This document shows positions 20,374 through 32,168 of a stretch of 64,000 nt of DNA, in pieces. The notes below the pieces were generated by a model. That model was not told the DNA's origin and made no database searches. It saw only the letters and a program-made list of their open reading frames with translations. Origin of the DNA: Sorex araneus (lineage: Eukaryota > Chordata > Mammalia > Eulipotyphla > Soricidae); NCBI RefSeq assembly GCF_027595985.1, contig NC_073303.1, positions 28,109,847 through 28,173,846 on the forward strand, written 5' to 3'. The position numbers were made by a program, and so were the translations under genes. Every line of letters starts with the position of its first letter. Position 1 is the first letter of the stretch.

Positions 20374-21620
20374 TTAAAATGACCAATAACAAACAACACA
20401 GACATTCTCACAAATCTTTCCAGCAATACCTCAGTGCTGTTTTAAGAAAATCTAACCTTATTCTACAGAAATTGTTTTTCATTTTACAATACAGAGTTTA
20501 CGCACTTTAAGTAATATTTCAGTTCCAGTTCTGGTTCAGAGACGTTTGTCAATGAAGACTAAACAACAAAAAAAGAAGTCTCTAAACAAAAACAACACTT
20601 TCATGCCATTTCTGGATGAACTTCACAGTCCAGGTTTTTCCACAATTAGCAACTGCCAAAGCACTCCTGTCATCAGATTCTTCTCTCACGGACAAAGAAG
20701 AATCATCGGCATCCATAAGTAAAAATAGAAACTTCCTCTGTTTCTATATACAATTATTTCAATTCTCTTTTTAACAACTCAATATAATACATATATAAAC
20801 AAAAATTATAATATAAATATTTAGAGATAATAATGTACTAACATATCAAAAACTTGTACCGTTTTTACAAAACATGAGGAAAACATCTTTTTAATTTTAA
20901 TAGTTCTTATACCTTAGATATTTTAAATCATGAATCTTTACACCAATCTTTAACAATTTTTATCTTGGTTTCATCCTCTAATTTTACAATTCTTTTTTTT
21001 TTGTTTGTTTGTTTTCTTTTTTGGGTCACACCAGGCGATGCACAGGGGTTACTCCTGGCTCATGCACTCAGGAATTACTCCTGGTGGTGTTCGGGGGACC
21101 ATATGGGACGCTGGGATTTGAACCTGGGTCTGCCGCTTGCAAGGCAAATGCCCTCCCCTCTGTGCTATCACTCCAGCTCCATACAATTCTTTTTCTTTTT
21201 CTTTTTTATTTTTTTCTTTCTTTCTTTTTTCTTTTCTTTTTTTTTCTTTCTTTTTTTTTCTCCATACAATTCTTAATAAGCTCCAAAAAGCACTCAAACT
21301 TTTAAAATTTTTTGAAGTACATATTACTAACCTTTTTGATGGGGCTGTTTTGCCCAGTTACCAGGATTTCCACTCCTGATTTCAATCTGACTTCAACATT
21401 TAAAGCACTCAATATAGACAGACATACAGAAAAACAACAAAAATCACATGCACATGTGCATTCATACATACCTGCTCGGTCGCTCTGACCCTCCAAGAAC
21501 CAGGGAAGAAAAACTGATGGACAGAGAAAGGAAAGGCAGTACACAGGGTAAAAATTCCCTGTCAGCCAATTGGGATTATCCCCCATTTCTCAGTCTAACT
21601 AGCTTGTCTCTTGCTTGTTA
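20374..21620 (-). other. Provirus 3' region without a recognisable env
   Basis: About 1.2 kb between integrase and polypurine tract. It includes a SOR SINE, a TTTTC tract and AT-rich sequence. No open frame with a signal peptide, fusion peptide or transmembrane layout, so env is absent or too degraded to recognise. Confidence 0.6.
21010..21182 (-). repeat. SOR SINE in the provirus
   Basis: TTGGGTCACACCAGGCGATGC to TATCACTCCAGCTCC, near-consensus, followed by a TTTTC tract at 21188-21262. Short flanking similarity (CATACAATTCT at 21181 and 21263) brackets the tract. Confidence 0.9.
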
Positions 21621-21629
21621 AAATTGGGT

Positions 21630-22440
21630 CAAAAGAGAAGCGCTTCTGTTTTTACAAAGCCAGCAAAAATCTATGAAAAAGGAATCCATACTGCAGTTTT
21701 TTCATCTGCTATCCCTTATTCACTGAGAAGCTTCAGTCCTTTTGTAGGATGCCAAAAATGGTTTCTGTTTGATGAAATAAAAGCAAAACCTCGTTCCCAG
21801 CTTTCCACCTGGCCTGTCACTGAACCCCCAGAGACTGGGGTCCCTGTAAAGGACTTTACATCTCTGACTAATTTTATCTAAATCATTTTTAATTTTATTA
21901 GAATTTATTTCTTCTGAGTTATCCTGAATTTCCCAATGTTTTCCATCGATGTGATTTCGTCAGAGCAATTCAAAAAATTCAAGGTGAACAGTGCTCTGGA
22001 TATTTGCTGTCTAGGAGAATCCATATATATTCCCCCTTTTTGTCTAAGTAACATATCTTTAAGTGAACTATTTGCTCGTTCAATAATGGCTTGTCCTGTA
22101 CGGTTATATGGAATTCCCATATGATTGATACCATAAGCAGAGAAAAAAATCACGCATTTTTGCAGAGGTATAAGCAAGTGCGTTATCAGTTTTCATTGTC
22201 TTAGGAACACCCATAACAGCAAATGCTTCTAACAAATGAGTAATCACAGCTCCTGCTTTTTCCGAAGATAACGCAGAAACCCATCGAAGATATGAATAGG
22301 TATTAATTGATTGATGAACATATTTTTGTTTACCAAAAGCTGGGACAATAGTTACATCCATTTGCCAAATTTCATTGTCTTTATAACTCAAGGATTAGCT
22401 CCTGAGGCATATTGATTGCTTGACAAGTAGGACATTGCCT
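21630..22440 (-). pseudogene. Retroviral integrase domain, broken
   Basis: Minus-strand frames show the DDE integrase core: Asp in QMDVT, Asp in KTDNAL and Glu in IIERANSS, in the usual order. The core is split by frame changes, for example near 22110. Integrase joins viral DNA to the host genome; this copy cannot make the full protein. Confidence 0.82.
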
Positions 22441-22980
22441 AATAATGTCTTTAGCTTGTCTCCACGTAAGGGCATATTTGGTTTTCAACGCATGAGCATT
22501 TTGATGATGTAAGGTATGAGATTTTTTTGCATTTATTACTAAAACAACCAACTTATCAGCTCGATCATTGCCTGAACTAATGGACCAGGAAGACCCGTAT
22601 GAGCTCGCATATGAACAATGTATAAAGGATGTTTACGGTCTTTCAAAACTTGCTGCAAATTTTTAAATAAAGAAATAAGCTCAGAGTCACTCAAAGGCAA
22701 AGCAACAGTAAATATATGATTGACAGTCCAAGCTGCATACTGAGAGTTCGTTACAATATTTATTGGTTCAGAATCATTTTGTAAAACAGAAATAATTGCA
22801 AATAATTCATTCTTCTGAACTGATTTATATGGAATTTGTAAAACCTTGTCATTTTTCATATCAGTATAAGCAGTCTTTCCTTCTTTACTAGCATCTGTGA
22901 AGAATGTAACAGCGGACTCAATAGGTTCAGCTTTTATAATATTAGGTCAAATCCAATTAATAAATTTAAGAAATTAAAAT
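22441..22980 (-). pseudogene. Retroviral RNase H domain, broken
   Basis: Minus-strand frame with KNELFAI and VTNSQYA. In the family the second motif carries a catalytic Asp where this copy has Asn. Interrupted by stops on both sides. Confidence 0.7.
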
Positions 22981-24130
22981 ATCTTTTGCTTTGGAAAGTT
23001 GTTATGAATTTTGCCCAGATAATTAGTGCAAGCAATTTGCCAATCTTCATCAATTTCCCATAGCGCTTGAATTTGCTCACTCGTCAATGGTACAATAATT
23101 TCAGTAGGATCGCTCCCTATTAATTGCCTAGTTCTTCTTCTTCCTTTGAAAATTATTTGTGACATTTTATTTACATAAGTAACCAATGTTTTACTAGACT
23201 TGTTACGTAAAAAACTCCATTGCACAATATTAGTTCCTTGTACCAAAATCCCAGTAGGAGAATGTGAAGTATCAGATTTAAATGTGAAGTATCAGATTTA
23301 AACACTATCAGATTTAAACTTGCTGAAGAGTCAATTCTATCTAGCTGAGCCATATTAATGATCTCCTCGATTATTTCTAATTCTTTTTCAGCTGCTGGGC
23401 TAAGTTGCCTTGGACTATTTAAAGAGGGATCACCTTCCAATGTTTGAAACAAATTTTGTAGGGCATAGGTTGGAATACTCAAGGAAGGCCGTAGCCAATT
23501 TATATTTCCTAATAGTTTTTGAAAGTAATTTAAAGTTTTTAATTTATCTCTTCAAATTTGGACCTTTTGAGGTGTAATTTTACTCTCCCATATTATTTGT
23601 CCTAAAAATTTCCAAGGAACCTGACGTTGAATTTTGTCCTGTGCAATTTTTAAACCCCATGACTCTAGTTCATAAGTTATAGCCTCATAAACTTTCTGCA
23701 AATTTATTTGAGGTGGAGCAGTGATTAGAATATCATTCATATAGTAAATAATTTTGACTTCAGGGTACTGTGCCCTAATTATATCCAATGGCTGATTAAC
23801 AAAATATTGACATGTCGTGGGACTATTCATCATCCCTTGAGGCAAAACAGTACAGTGATATCTTTTAGCAGGAGTTTTCACTATTTAAGGAAGGCACAAT
23901 AAAGGCAAATTTTACTCTATCCTCTTCTCTCAAAGGGGTGGTATAGAAATAATCCTTTAGATCAATTATAATAATATTCCATTGTTTTGGAATAATAGCC
24001 AAATTAGGTAGGCCCATTTGCAAAGGGTCCATTGGTTCCATGCAGTAATTAACTTTTCTTAGATCACTTAACATTTGTCATTTATCAGTCTTTTTCTTGA
24101 AAACAAATGCTGGTGAATTCCAGGCACTAG
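22974..24130 (-). pseudogene. Retroviral reverse transcriptase domain, broken
   Basis: Frames at 24074-23865, 23881-23552, 23482-23171 and 23246-22974 give successive RT pieces: DLRKVN, IIDLKDYF, and YMND at the active-site box where the family has two Asp. Several frameshifts. A 20-bp tandem duplication sits at about 23266-23305. Confidence 0.82.
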
Positions 24131-24429
24131 AGCTGAAAACAATATTTCACAATTCAAACTGTTCTGTAACTAATTCATTTAAAGCCTCAAGTTTTTCTTT
24201 TGTTAAGGGCCACTGCTCAACCCAAACAGGCTGAACCTTTTTCCAGATTATTGGGAGAGCTGTTCTTTGAGCAGCGGCCCAAATTAAAAAGGCGATTGCT
24301 GAGAGACACCTCTTTTTCTTTAATATATTTCACACCAAGTTTTTGCCACAAATCTCGTCCCCATAGGGTGATAGCTATTGGAGCAATATATGACAATATA
24401 CTGGAGAAATATATTGGAGCAACATATGG

Positions 24430-24989
24430 CTAGATGACTGCCGTGTCTCCATCAGGATCACTACAATGAAGAGGTTGCATACTCTGTTGAACATCAGTGA
24501 CCACACCCGTACCAGAAAAAGTAATGTCCACACAACGCTTTTGCCAGACTATAGGCCAATGATGAGAAGCAGCAACAGTAACATCAGCACCTGAATCTAA
24601 TATACCCTCCAGTTTTGTTCCGTCCTCAAAGGTCATAACCAAAGTAGGCTTATCATCAATAATCTTTTTTGCCCAAAATATTTCTGCATTAGTGCTTCCA
24701 AAATCACCTTTTCTTTTCATACCTGTATTTTTTTTCTAGTATGCACGGAAGCAAAAAGAGTTGAGCAATATGTTTCCCTTTAAAAATTCTGATACCTGCT
24801 TGAACAGTGACTATAATTGAGATTTCATTCACAAAATCACTGTCAATGAGTCCCCCTTTTACGTTAACACCTCGCAGAGTCATACTGCTTCTCCCAAGGA
24901 TCAATCCTGCTGTTCCCTTTGGAAGGGGGCCAATGTTTACATTAGTTGTGATTTTATAAATTTTATTAGGAGTCAGAAACAAATCCTGT
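24430..24989 (-). pseudogene. Retroviral dUTPase and protease, broken
   Basis: Upstream part (24982-24740) has dUTPase motifs GRSS and GLIDSDF. The following frame has the aspartic protease active site DSGAD. The dUTPase N-terminal part is separated from it by the composite retroelement at 24990-25811 and continues at 25821-25960. Confidence 0.82.
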
Positions 24990-25811
24990 GGCCCAGATAA
25001 GATCCGGAACTGCTGCTCTCGAAACAGACCCTCTGCTCCTAAAGACTATGATCCAAGAGGTTTTCTAACCCATTTTGGCACCCAGAGCAGCTTCTTACAG
25101 AAATGCATCTAGACTGTGAGCTGTACTATGACGATGTACCACCCGGGGAGGGATTTTCCCTCTCCACCCTGTTTTTTTGCACGGAAAATGGCAGCGGCGG
25201 CATCATCCACCTGGCAAGAGCCACCCCCTAAGACTTCTGCCCAGAAGTAGGAACTTTGCAATATTGTGGCTCATAGGCGATCATGGGAAGGGGGCGGTAC
25301 TGACACGCCCTCGGCCCAGATAAGATCCAGAACTGCTGCTCGAGAAACAGATCCTCTGCTCCTAAAGACTATGATTTAAGAGGTCTTCTAACCCATTTTG
25401 GCACCCAGAGCGGCTTCTTACAGAAATGCATCTAGACTGTGAACTGAACTAAAACATCAGAAATCCACAACCACGCTCATAGAGCTCATAGAATCTTCAT
25501 TCTCAGCAATGAAAAGAAATTATTAAATGATGCCTTTTCAGCAGGCCTGTTGTTGGGGGAAGATTCCAAACAATAATAGTGAGTTCTCTATTGAAATATT
25601 GAATGTATTCAAAGTATAGAGAATAAAATGAAGATCATTAGCTACTTAGGTGGGGGCTGGGTGGGAGGGGGGTATATTGGGGTTCTTGGTGGTGGAACAT
25701 GTGCACTGGTGAAGGGATGGGGTTTCAATCATTATATGATTGAGACTTATACCTGAAAGCTTTGTATTTTTTTTCACGGTGATTCAATATAATAAAATAA
25801 AATTAAAAAAA
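24990..25811 (+). mobile_element. Composite retroelement 1: two GC-rich tandem units plus L1 3' end
   Basis: 822 bp with target duplication AAATCCTGT (24981-24989, 25812-25820) inside the provirus. Two tandem units begin GGCCCAGATAAGATCC at 24990 and 25315 (period about 325 bp; the second is partial). The first contains AAAATGGCAGCGGCGG. They are followed from about 25480 by the L1 3' end (TTCATTCTCAGCAATG; GTGCACTGGTGAAGGGATGG) and an A-rich tail. Confidence 0.82.
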
Positions 25812-25820
25812 AAATCCTGT

Positions 25821-27433
25821 AAAACTGAAATATCAGCGGTTACACTTCCTTCCGTTGCTCTCACAAGGTCAATATAAGACAGTTTTTTGCCAGTGCTCTT
25901 GGGTTTATTGATTATTGTCATGGTAAGAGATGAAAAACTTTTGAATTTAATTTGAGGTTTTATTGACAATTTCCCGTATTGTTGAAGGGGCCCCGAGTCA
26001 AGCCCCAACTCCCGTTTCCCGATGGCTCATTAGCTTTTCTAATTTTTTCTCTTTTGTAATGGCATTTTTAGCCCAATGCTTCCCCTTGCCACATTTTCTA
26101 CAGACACCTGGTTCTTTCCCCATCCCAGACTTAATACTAGTACAATCCCGTCTGGGATGTCCCAGTGCTCCACAGCCCTAACATTTTACCTGGTTTACTC
26201 TTTTAAAAGCAGCGGCTATTATTTGTGCCTGATGGGTTGGTGTTCCCACTTCCCTACAAACTTTAATAAAATCATCCAGGGAGTTTTTTCCCATTAGCTT
26301 AGCAGTTTGAATTGCCTTTTCGCAATCTGCTGTAGCATTTTCCACCGCTAAAGTTAGCATAAGCATTTCACGAAGGCCTTCGTCAGGTATAGCCTTTTCA
26401 AGAGAGTCTTGGAGTCTGGCAATAACATCTGTGTAAAGTTCATTTATTTCCTGAAAGATTTTGTGAATGACATAGTACATTTTGCAGAGGTCTCAAGATA
26501 ATGCCACGCCTTTAGACAGGTTTTATTAACAGCTTCTAAAATGTTTGCCTCCAAACGAACTTGTTCTTCCCCTAAAACTCACTTGCCAGTGCCTAAAATC
26601 TGGTTCACAGTGATATCAACTTCTTTTGGTGTTTTAATTCTAGCAAATTTCTCAGCCTCTTCTCTCCACCAAAATTTAAATTGTACACATTGAGAATTTT
26701 CTAACACTGCCTTCGCAAGAGTTTGCCAATCAAGCAGAATTAAAGTATTAGTTTCTGAAAAACTTTCAAGAAGGACTTAACGCATAGTTAGAAGTAACAC
26801 CATAGGTGATCACAGCTTGCTTAAGCGAGGAAAGAAACTTAAAAGGAACAGGCTCATATTCCCTGGCCTGTCTTTTTCTTTGCACATCAGGATTACAAAG
26901 GACTGGAAAAGCCATAAGCTGAGCAGGCTGTTGACTCAATTTTGCCTTATATAAAGGAGCTTCAGATTTTTGCATCAGATAATGCAACTCAGGAGTAAGC
27001 TTAAAAGGGCAACACAGAGATTCCTCTTCTCTATTCTTATATAAGCTAGGGGAAGGAACTGCCAAAGGGTCAGGATCAGTGATACCCTGTACGCAGGCAT
27101 TATCCTTCCTTCAGAAGGGCAGTGCATCTCAAGGTACTTCGTTTGACTAATTAATGTATCTCATTTTTTATTAACTTTTCTCAATTCTTGGACGTTTACA
27201 ACCTCTTTTAAAACCAAATTCTCTGTGTCTGACTCAAAGCTGTCAGACTCAGACTGGGCAAGTGAATCATCATTTTGATATGAATCATGAGATAATATAG
27301 ATGCTGTTGGCTTAGCACAAAATTTAGGCTGAATCAAAGATTCTTCCCCAATCTTCTCCTCTAACACAGGAGTTTCTATGTAAGTTGCTTTGAAAACTTG
27401 TGCATAATGCACTTTCCCTCTACTTTTCCCCAT
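25821..27433 (-). pseudogene. Retroviral gag (with start of dUTPase), broken
   Basis: A frame starting at 27433 gives an N-terminal matrix-like piece (MGKSRGKVHY). 27065-26766 and 26480-26178 give capsid pieces; the latter matches the C-terminal capsid domain (LDDFIKVCREVGTP). Two Cys/His zinc knuckles follow at 26180-26060; the first has an in-frame stop between its first two cysteines. Gag packages the viral genome; this copy is interrupted many times. Confidence 0.8.
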
Positions 27434-27599
27434 AGTTCTAAATCAAATTGCTCTCTATTTTTTTTTGCTTAAACCAATGACAATACCGTTTAACCCTCTC
27501 AAGGAGGTATAGCTTTATCTGTTCCTTTAAAGCAGACCAGCTGCTTTTGTTAGAGAGTTCAGGGTGTCAACATAGATATCCTGCTGTGATGTTACAGAA

Positions 27600-28207
27600 T
27601 TACCCATTAGTCTTTTTGCTTTTCTTCCTTTATTTATTCTTTATTTGTTTCTCCCTTTCTTTCTCCTTTTCTTCTTCTCCCTTTCTTTCTTTCTTTCTTC
27701 CTATCTTTTATTCCCTTTCTCTTTTTCTTCTTTTCCTTTTCTTTCTTTATACCTATTTTTAAATTTCTTTCTCCCTTTCTTTCTCTTTTTCTTCTTCTTC
27801 CTTTCTTTCTATCTATATCTCTTTTATTCCCTTCTATCTATATTTCTTTATTCCCTTTCTTTCTCTTTTTCTTCTTCCTTTCTTTATTTCTATCTACATT
27901 TCTTTATTCCCTTTCTCTTTTTCTTCTTCCTTCTTTTTATCTATATTTCTTTATTCCCTTTCTCTTTTTCTTCTTTCTTTCATTCTTTCTATTTATATTT
28001 CTTTATTTCCTTCCTTTCTCTTTTCTTTCTTTCCTCCTTTCTTTTATCTATATCTCTTTTTCTTTATTTTTCTTTTTTCTCTTTCTTTCTAATCTTTATT
28101 TCTTTCTCCCTTTCTTTTTCTTTGTCTTCTTCCTTTCTTTCTTTCTATTTCTTTATTCCATTTCTCTTTTTCTTCTTTCTTTCTTTCTTTCTTTCTCTCT
28201 TTCTTTT

Positions 28208-28302
<95 letters not shown>

Positions 28303-28660
28303 CTTTCTTTCTTCCATCCTTCCTTCCTTCCTTCCTTCCTTCCTTCCTTCCTTCCTTCCTTCCTTCCTTCCTTCCTTCCTTCCTTCCTTCCTTTCTTTCT
28401 AATTTCTTTATTCCCTTTCTTTCTCTTTATTCTTCCTTTCTATCTATATTTCCTTATTTCTTTCTTTCTTTTTATCTTTATTTTGTTCTCTCTTTCTTTT
28501 TCTTTTTCTCCTCCTTTCTTTCTTCCTTTCTATCTGTATTTCTTTACTCCCTTTCTTTATTCTTCTTCCTTTCTTTCTATCTATATTCCCTTATTCCTTT
28601 ATTTATCTCTCCCTTTCTTTATTTCTTCCGTACTGGGCCTTTATCTTCTAGCCTTGTGCT
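27600..28660 (+). repeat. 1-kb pyrimidine tract (TTTC/TTCC) in the provirus leader
   Basis: Long impure TTTC/TTTCTCC array with a pure TTTC block (about 28207-28302) and a pure TTCC block (about 28317-28391). On the viral sense strand it is purine-only DNA between the 5' LTR and gag. The 354-codon frame across it is low-complexity and not a gene. Confidence 0.95.
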
Positions 28661-28670
28661 GAGCGCCTTA

Positions 28671-28997
28671 TGTTGCTGTAAGGTTTGGTTAGACAGTCTG
28701 AGATACTAAGATATGCATGTGAAAGAAATACTTTATGGAAGATCACAAAACTGTCTCTGGTGGTGTGCTGTGCTGGAGAGCAGCCTGTTCAGCCCCCTTT
28801 TATTAACTAGCTTGATGTTCTAACCAGTGATATTCAGCCACACAGGCAGAATATGCAAATTAACTTAGTCAATGGAAACAATATCAAAGTCAGTTACATA
28901 ATTGGAAGCATAGTCAGTTAAAGTAACAGTAACAGAAAAACAATTTTAAGGTCCAATCCTAGCTAAGCCTGAGATTGTGAGATGTTGTACACCAACA
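28671..28997 (-). repeat. Provirus 5' LTR
   Basis: 327 bp, TGTTGCTG...CACCAACA on +, pairs with 20032-20356. Flanking base sets do not form a target duplication with the other LTR. Confidence 0.9.
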
Positions 28998-29590
28998 TGG
29001 CACTTGCCTTTTTTAAGGAAAAATCTCACCCTGGTGCCAGAGCTTTTTCATAAGCACCTGCAAAACCTGTTTTGCCCACCAGGGTCCCCCATCCTGGAGC
29101 ATGGTAAATTCACTGAAGTGCATCAAAGCAATCATTGTTACAGAAGAGAGAAAAAGGTTGTAGCAGGAGTCCTTGAAGCAAACAGTCATCTTTAAATATC
29201 CCTTTAGGACCCCATACCCATTGTTCTTGTTTGCATTAGTGATGGACTTTCTGGCCCCTGTGGGAAGTTCAATGTACTTCTGGAATGATACAGTTGAATC
29301 AGCTAGAAAACAAACTTCTTGTTTTTTCTTTTCACCCTCCCCTGTACACTGCCAGGTTCCTCACTGCTGTACCATGAGCTCTGACACTCTCTTGAGTGCT
29401 CTTACTGAGGACTGTGACCTCCTGTCTACTGCCAGTTTGTAGTGGAGTGATAGGGACATGGATCAAAGATTCATTTAGTTTAATATTTTGCAAAATGGTC
29501 TTACAGACACAGTCCAAAATCAGATGAATTAAAATGTAAGCGACAGAACAGCAAGTATATTGGGTGAACTGGCTGGTCTGTGACTTAGCT
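28998..29590. other. Unassigned sequence right of the provirus
   Basis: About 600 bp that does not continue the DQB intron on the other side of the provirus. No domain or repeat recognised. Confidence 0.4.
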
Positions 29591-29599
29591 GTACTGACG

Positions 29600-30381
29600 A
29601 CAGGACTAGGTCATGGAAGGGACCATATACAGGGTATCTGGTTCAGTCTGTGTGGTTTGCAGACTACAACAAACCGTTCCTGAGCTCCAGGAGGACAATA
29701 AGCTGCCTATTAGTCCGCCTCTGCCACTTCAGGATGGTCTGGAAATTTAGGACAAATAAGTCAGTCCTAGACTTTACTCAGGGTTTCCATGTAATTTATG
29801 CTGTCTCGCAGAAAAGAATTTCAGGAATGGACAAGGAGTGAAGAAAAATAGATTTTATTTGGAGGGTTTAGGAAGGGGGAAGAGGAAGAGAAAGTGGGAG
29901 AGAGTAACACGCTCAAGAGAGAACGGGGACTTCTTACAGAGAGAACCCCTACACACATCCTAGCGTTAGATATGAAAGCATTAAAGTACACATCTCAAGA
30001 GGGGAGCCTCGTGGGCAAAAGCAGCACAAGGCCTTGGGCAGCTGATGCACATTCCGTTTTTCAAGGTGACTTTTACAGTTTTTATTTCCAAGGCACCCCA
30101 CAGGAGCTTTCTAATAGTTAAGAGTCTGTTGCTAAGGTGGTTGCCAGGGGAGTTGAGCTAGGAGTGGTCTATGGCCTTCTTTGAAATTCCTTTCCTGGTC
30201 TTTTGCTCCTGCTGGAGCTTCTCTTGGAGGGGGCCCAGCCTCTTTCTCTCGGCCTGTTACTGGTGTCAGGAGAGGGTCTTTATCAGGTTTTGGTTTCTGT
30301 GTTTGCAGCCTTGACCTATTTTATTACTTCCTAGGAATTCCATTGCCATAGGCGTCTTTCTCTATCTAACTGACTAAATCA
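29600..30381 (-). mobile_element. LTR, family D, copy 1
   Basis: Its minus-strand start is the complement of GACTAAATCA at 30381, and it carries AATAAAATC near 29850. Matches 32169-33091. Left boundary uncertain. Confidence 0.65.
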
Positions 30382-30497
30382 TATTAAAGAAAAGTGCTCT
30401 CTTACAGCATTTCAGTAAGCCTAAAGCTGGATTGATTTTCTTTTTTGCTAGAAGCAACTCAATGATACACAGTTTTAATTTTTATTTTATTTATTGT

Positions 30498-32093
30498 TTT
30501 GCTATTTTGGTCACACCCAGTGATGCTCAGGGGTTACTCCTGGCTCTGCCCTCAGGAATTACTCCTGGTGGTGCTTGTGATGTAGGCAGGGAGGCAGATA
30601 GGGAAGGCCCCCTCCCCAGGTGACAGCAATAAATTTCCTAGGAAGTAATAGCTCTGAAGTTGAAAAAGTCAACCTTGCAGAAGACAGGAACTAAGGCCTG
30701 ATAAAACCCTCACCTGGTGCAAGCAAGGGACCCTGAGGAGATTGGACACCTACCCGTGAAGGAAATTCCTCAAATATCCTTGGACCTCTCCCTTTATCCA
30801 ATTAACGTTAGTGTTCAGCCCAGAAAAGACCATTACCATTCCCAACAGCCCCCCCCCCCCCACCTCCACCAATCTCCTTAGCAATGAACCTAGGTAGAAG
30901 CTCCACATGGGGGTCAGGTTGGAGAAACCCTATTAAGGCCACTTTGAACAAAGGAAGGGTGCGCGTATGCTATTGGAGCCCATGTGCTGCTTGTGCCCTT
31001 GTGGCCAAGCACATGTGTTGCCTGCATCTCCCCTCTTGAAACGTGTACTTTTGTGTCCAATGCTGGGATGTGTGTAGGGGCTCTCTCAGCTTTTGGAGAA
31101 GCCCGCATTCTCTCTTGACTGCGTTACTCTCCACTCTCTCCCACTTCCTCTTCCTCCTTCCCTTCACAACCTCCAAATAAAATCTGTTTTACTTCACGGC
31201 TTGTCTACTCCTGAAATTTCTTTCTGCGAAGCCAGATAGGAACCCAGTAACTGCATCCCGGGTGGCAGAGGTAGATCAGGAGAAAGTTGATGTAGGCAGG
31301 TAGACAGGGAAAGGCCCTCAGCAATTAAAATTTAGGTCAACAGAACTTCTGGGAGGAAAATCCTAAGACAGACCCTGTGGATACAGAAAACAGACCTGAT
31401 AAGACCTTCAGCAGACCCTGAGGAGGTTGGACCCCTCCCCATGAAGTTCCTCAAAGCCTCAGACCTCTCCCTTAATCCAATTAAAATGTGATTCACCCCT
31501 GAGAAGACTCCAGAACTTCTCAAGTCAACCTGAGAAGAACCTATAAAAGACACCTTGAACAAAGGAAGGTGCGCATATGCTGCCCGAACCCATATGCTGC
31601 TTGCGCCCACGTCACTGAGCACATGTGTTGCCTGCATCTCCCCTCTTCACATGTGTAGTTTTATGCTTTCCTATCTAATGCTAGGATGTATGCAGGGGCT
31701 CTCTCTGACCTTGGAGAAGCCCGCATTCTCTCTTGAGTGCATTATTCTCTCTCCACACTTTCAAAAACCCTCCAAATAAAATCTATTTACTTCACTGCCT
31801 GTCTACTCCTCTGAAATTTCTTTCTGTGAATGAGACAAGAACCCAGTAACTCTGGGTCCTGGGTGGCAGAGGTGGATTGGGAGAAAGTGACCATCTTTCT
31901 CTTCCCTGTTACACCTAAGTCACCCGTGGGGCCCACCGACATCAAAGTGACCATCTTTCTCCTCCCCACTTCACATGAGCCACCTGTAGGGTCCACCAAC
32001 ATCACTTGGAGGACCAATGGGATTCCGGGGATTGAACTCAAGTCGCCCACATACAAGGCAAATGCCCTACCTGCTGTACTACCGCTCCAGCTC
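30498..32093 (-). repeat. SOR SINE split by the family D LTR pair
   Basis: The SINE runs 30498-30577 (GGTCACACCCAGTGATGC to GGTGGTGCTTG) and resumes 32009-32093 (GACCAATGGGATTCC to CCGCTCCAGCTC). The two parts join into one normal SINE, proving where the LTR DNA entered. Confidence 0.88.
30578..32004 (+). mobile_element. Tandem family D LTRs (copies 2 and 3)
   Basis: Two LTRs in a row, each starting TGATGTAGGCAGG (30578 and 31288); the second ends CAACATCA at 32004. The pair is flanked by CTTG (30574-30577, 32005-32008), a 4-bp duplication. AATAAAATC signals at about 31178 and 31777. No internal viral genes between them. Confidence 0.82.
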
Positions 32094-32168
32094 TCTATAT
32101 ATTGTTTTATTTTTTTCTATCTTGATCACATTTTATACCAACCTCCTTTTTATGTCCTTTTTCACATT

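Larger units (their letters stand above)
20032..28997 (-). mobile_element. Betaretrovirus-like provirus (ERV class II), env absent
   Basis: An 8.97-kb element on minus: 5' LTR 28671-28997, a very long purine-rich leader, gag, protease with dUTPase, pol (RT, RNase H, integrase), a stretch without env, polypurine tract, and 3' LTR 20032-20356. A dUTPase joined to the protease and two zinc knuckles in gag fit the beta or IAP-like group. All reading frames carry stops or frameshifts, so it is defective. The two LTRs differ at roughly 25-30 of about 325 positions, an old insertion. It carries later SINE and composite insertions. Confidence 0.9.

Noticed and set aside
20374-21620. A retroviral env gene
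   Set aside because: No frame with signal peptide, fusion peptide or membrane anchor; the space is filled by a SINE and AT-rich DNA.
27645-28709. 354-codon open frame
   Set aside because: It is a translation of a TTTC/TTCC microsatellite, rich only in Phe, Leu and Ser; no gene.
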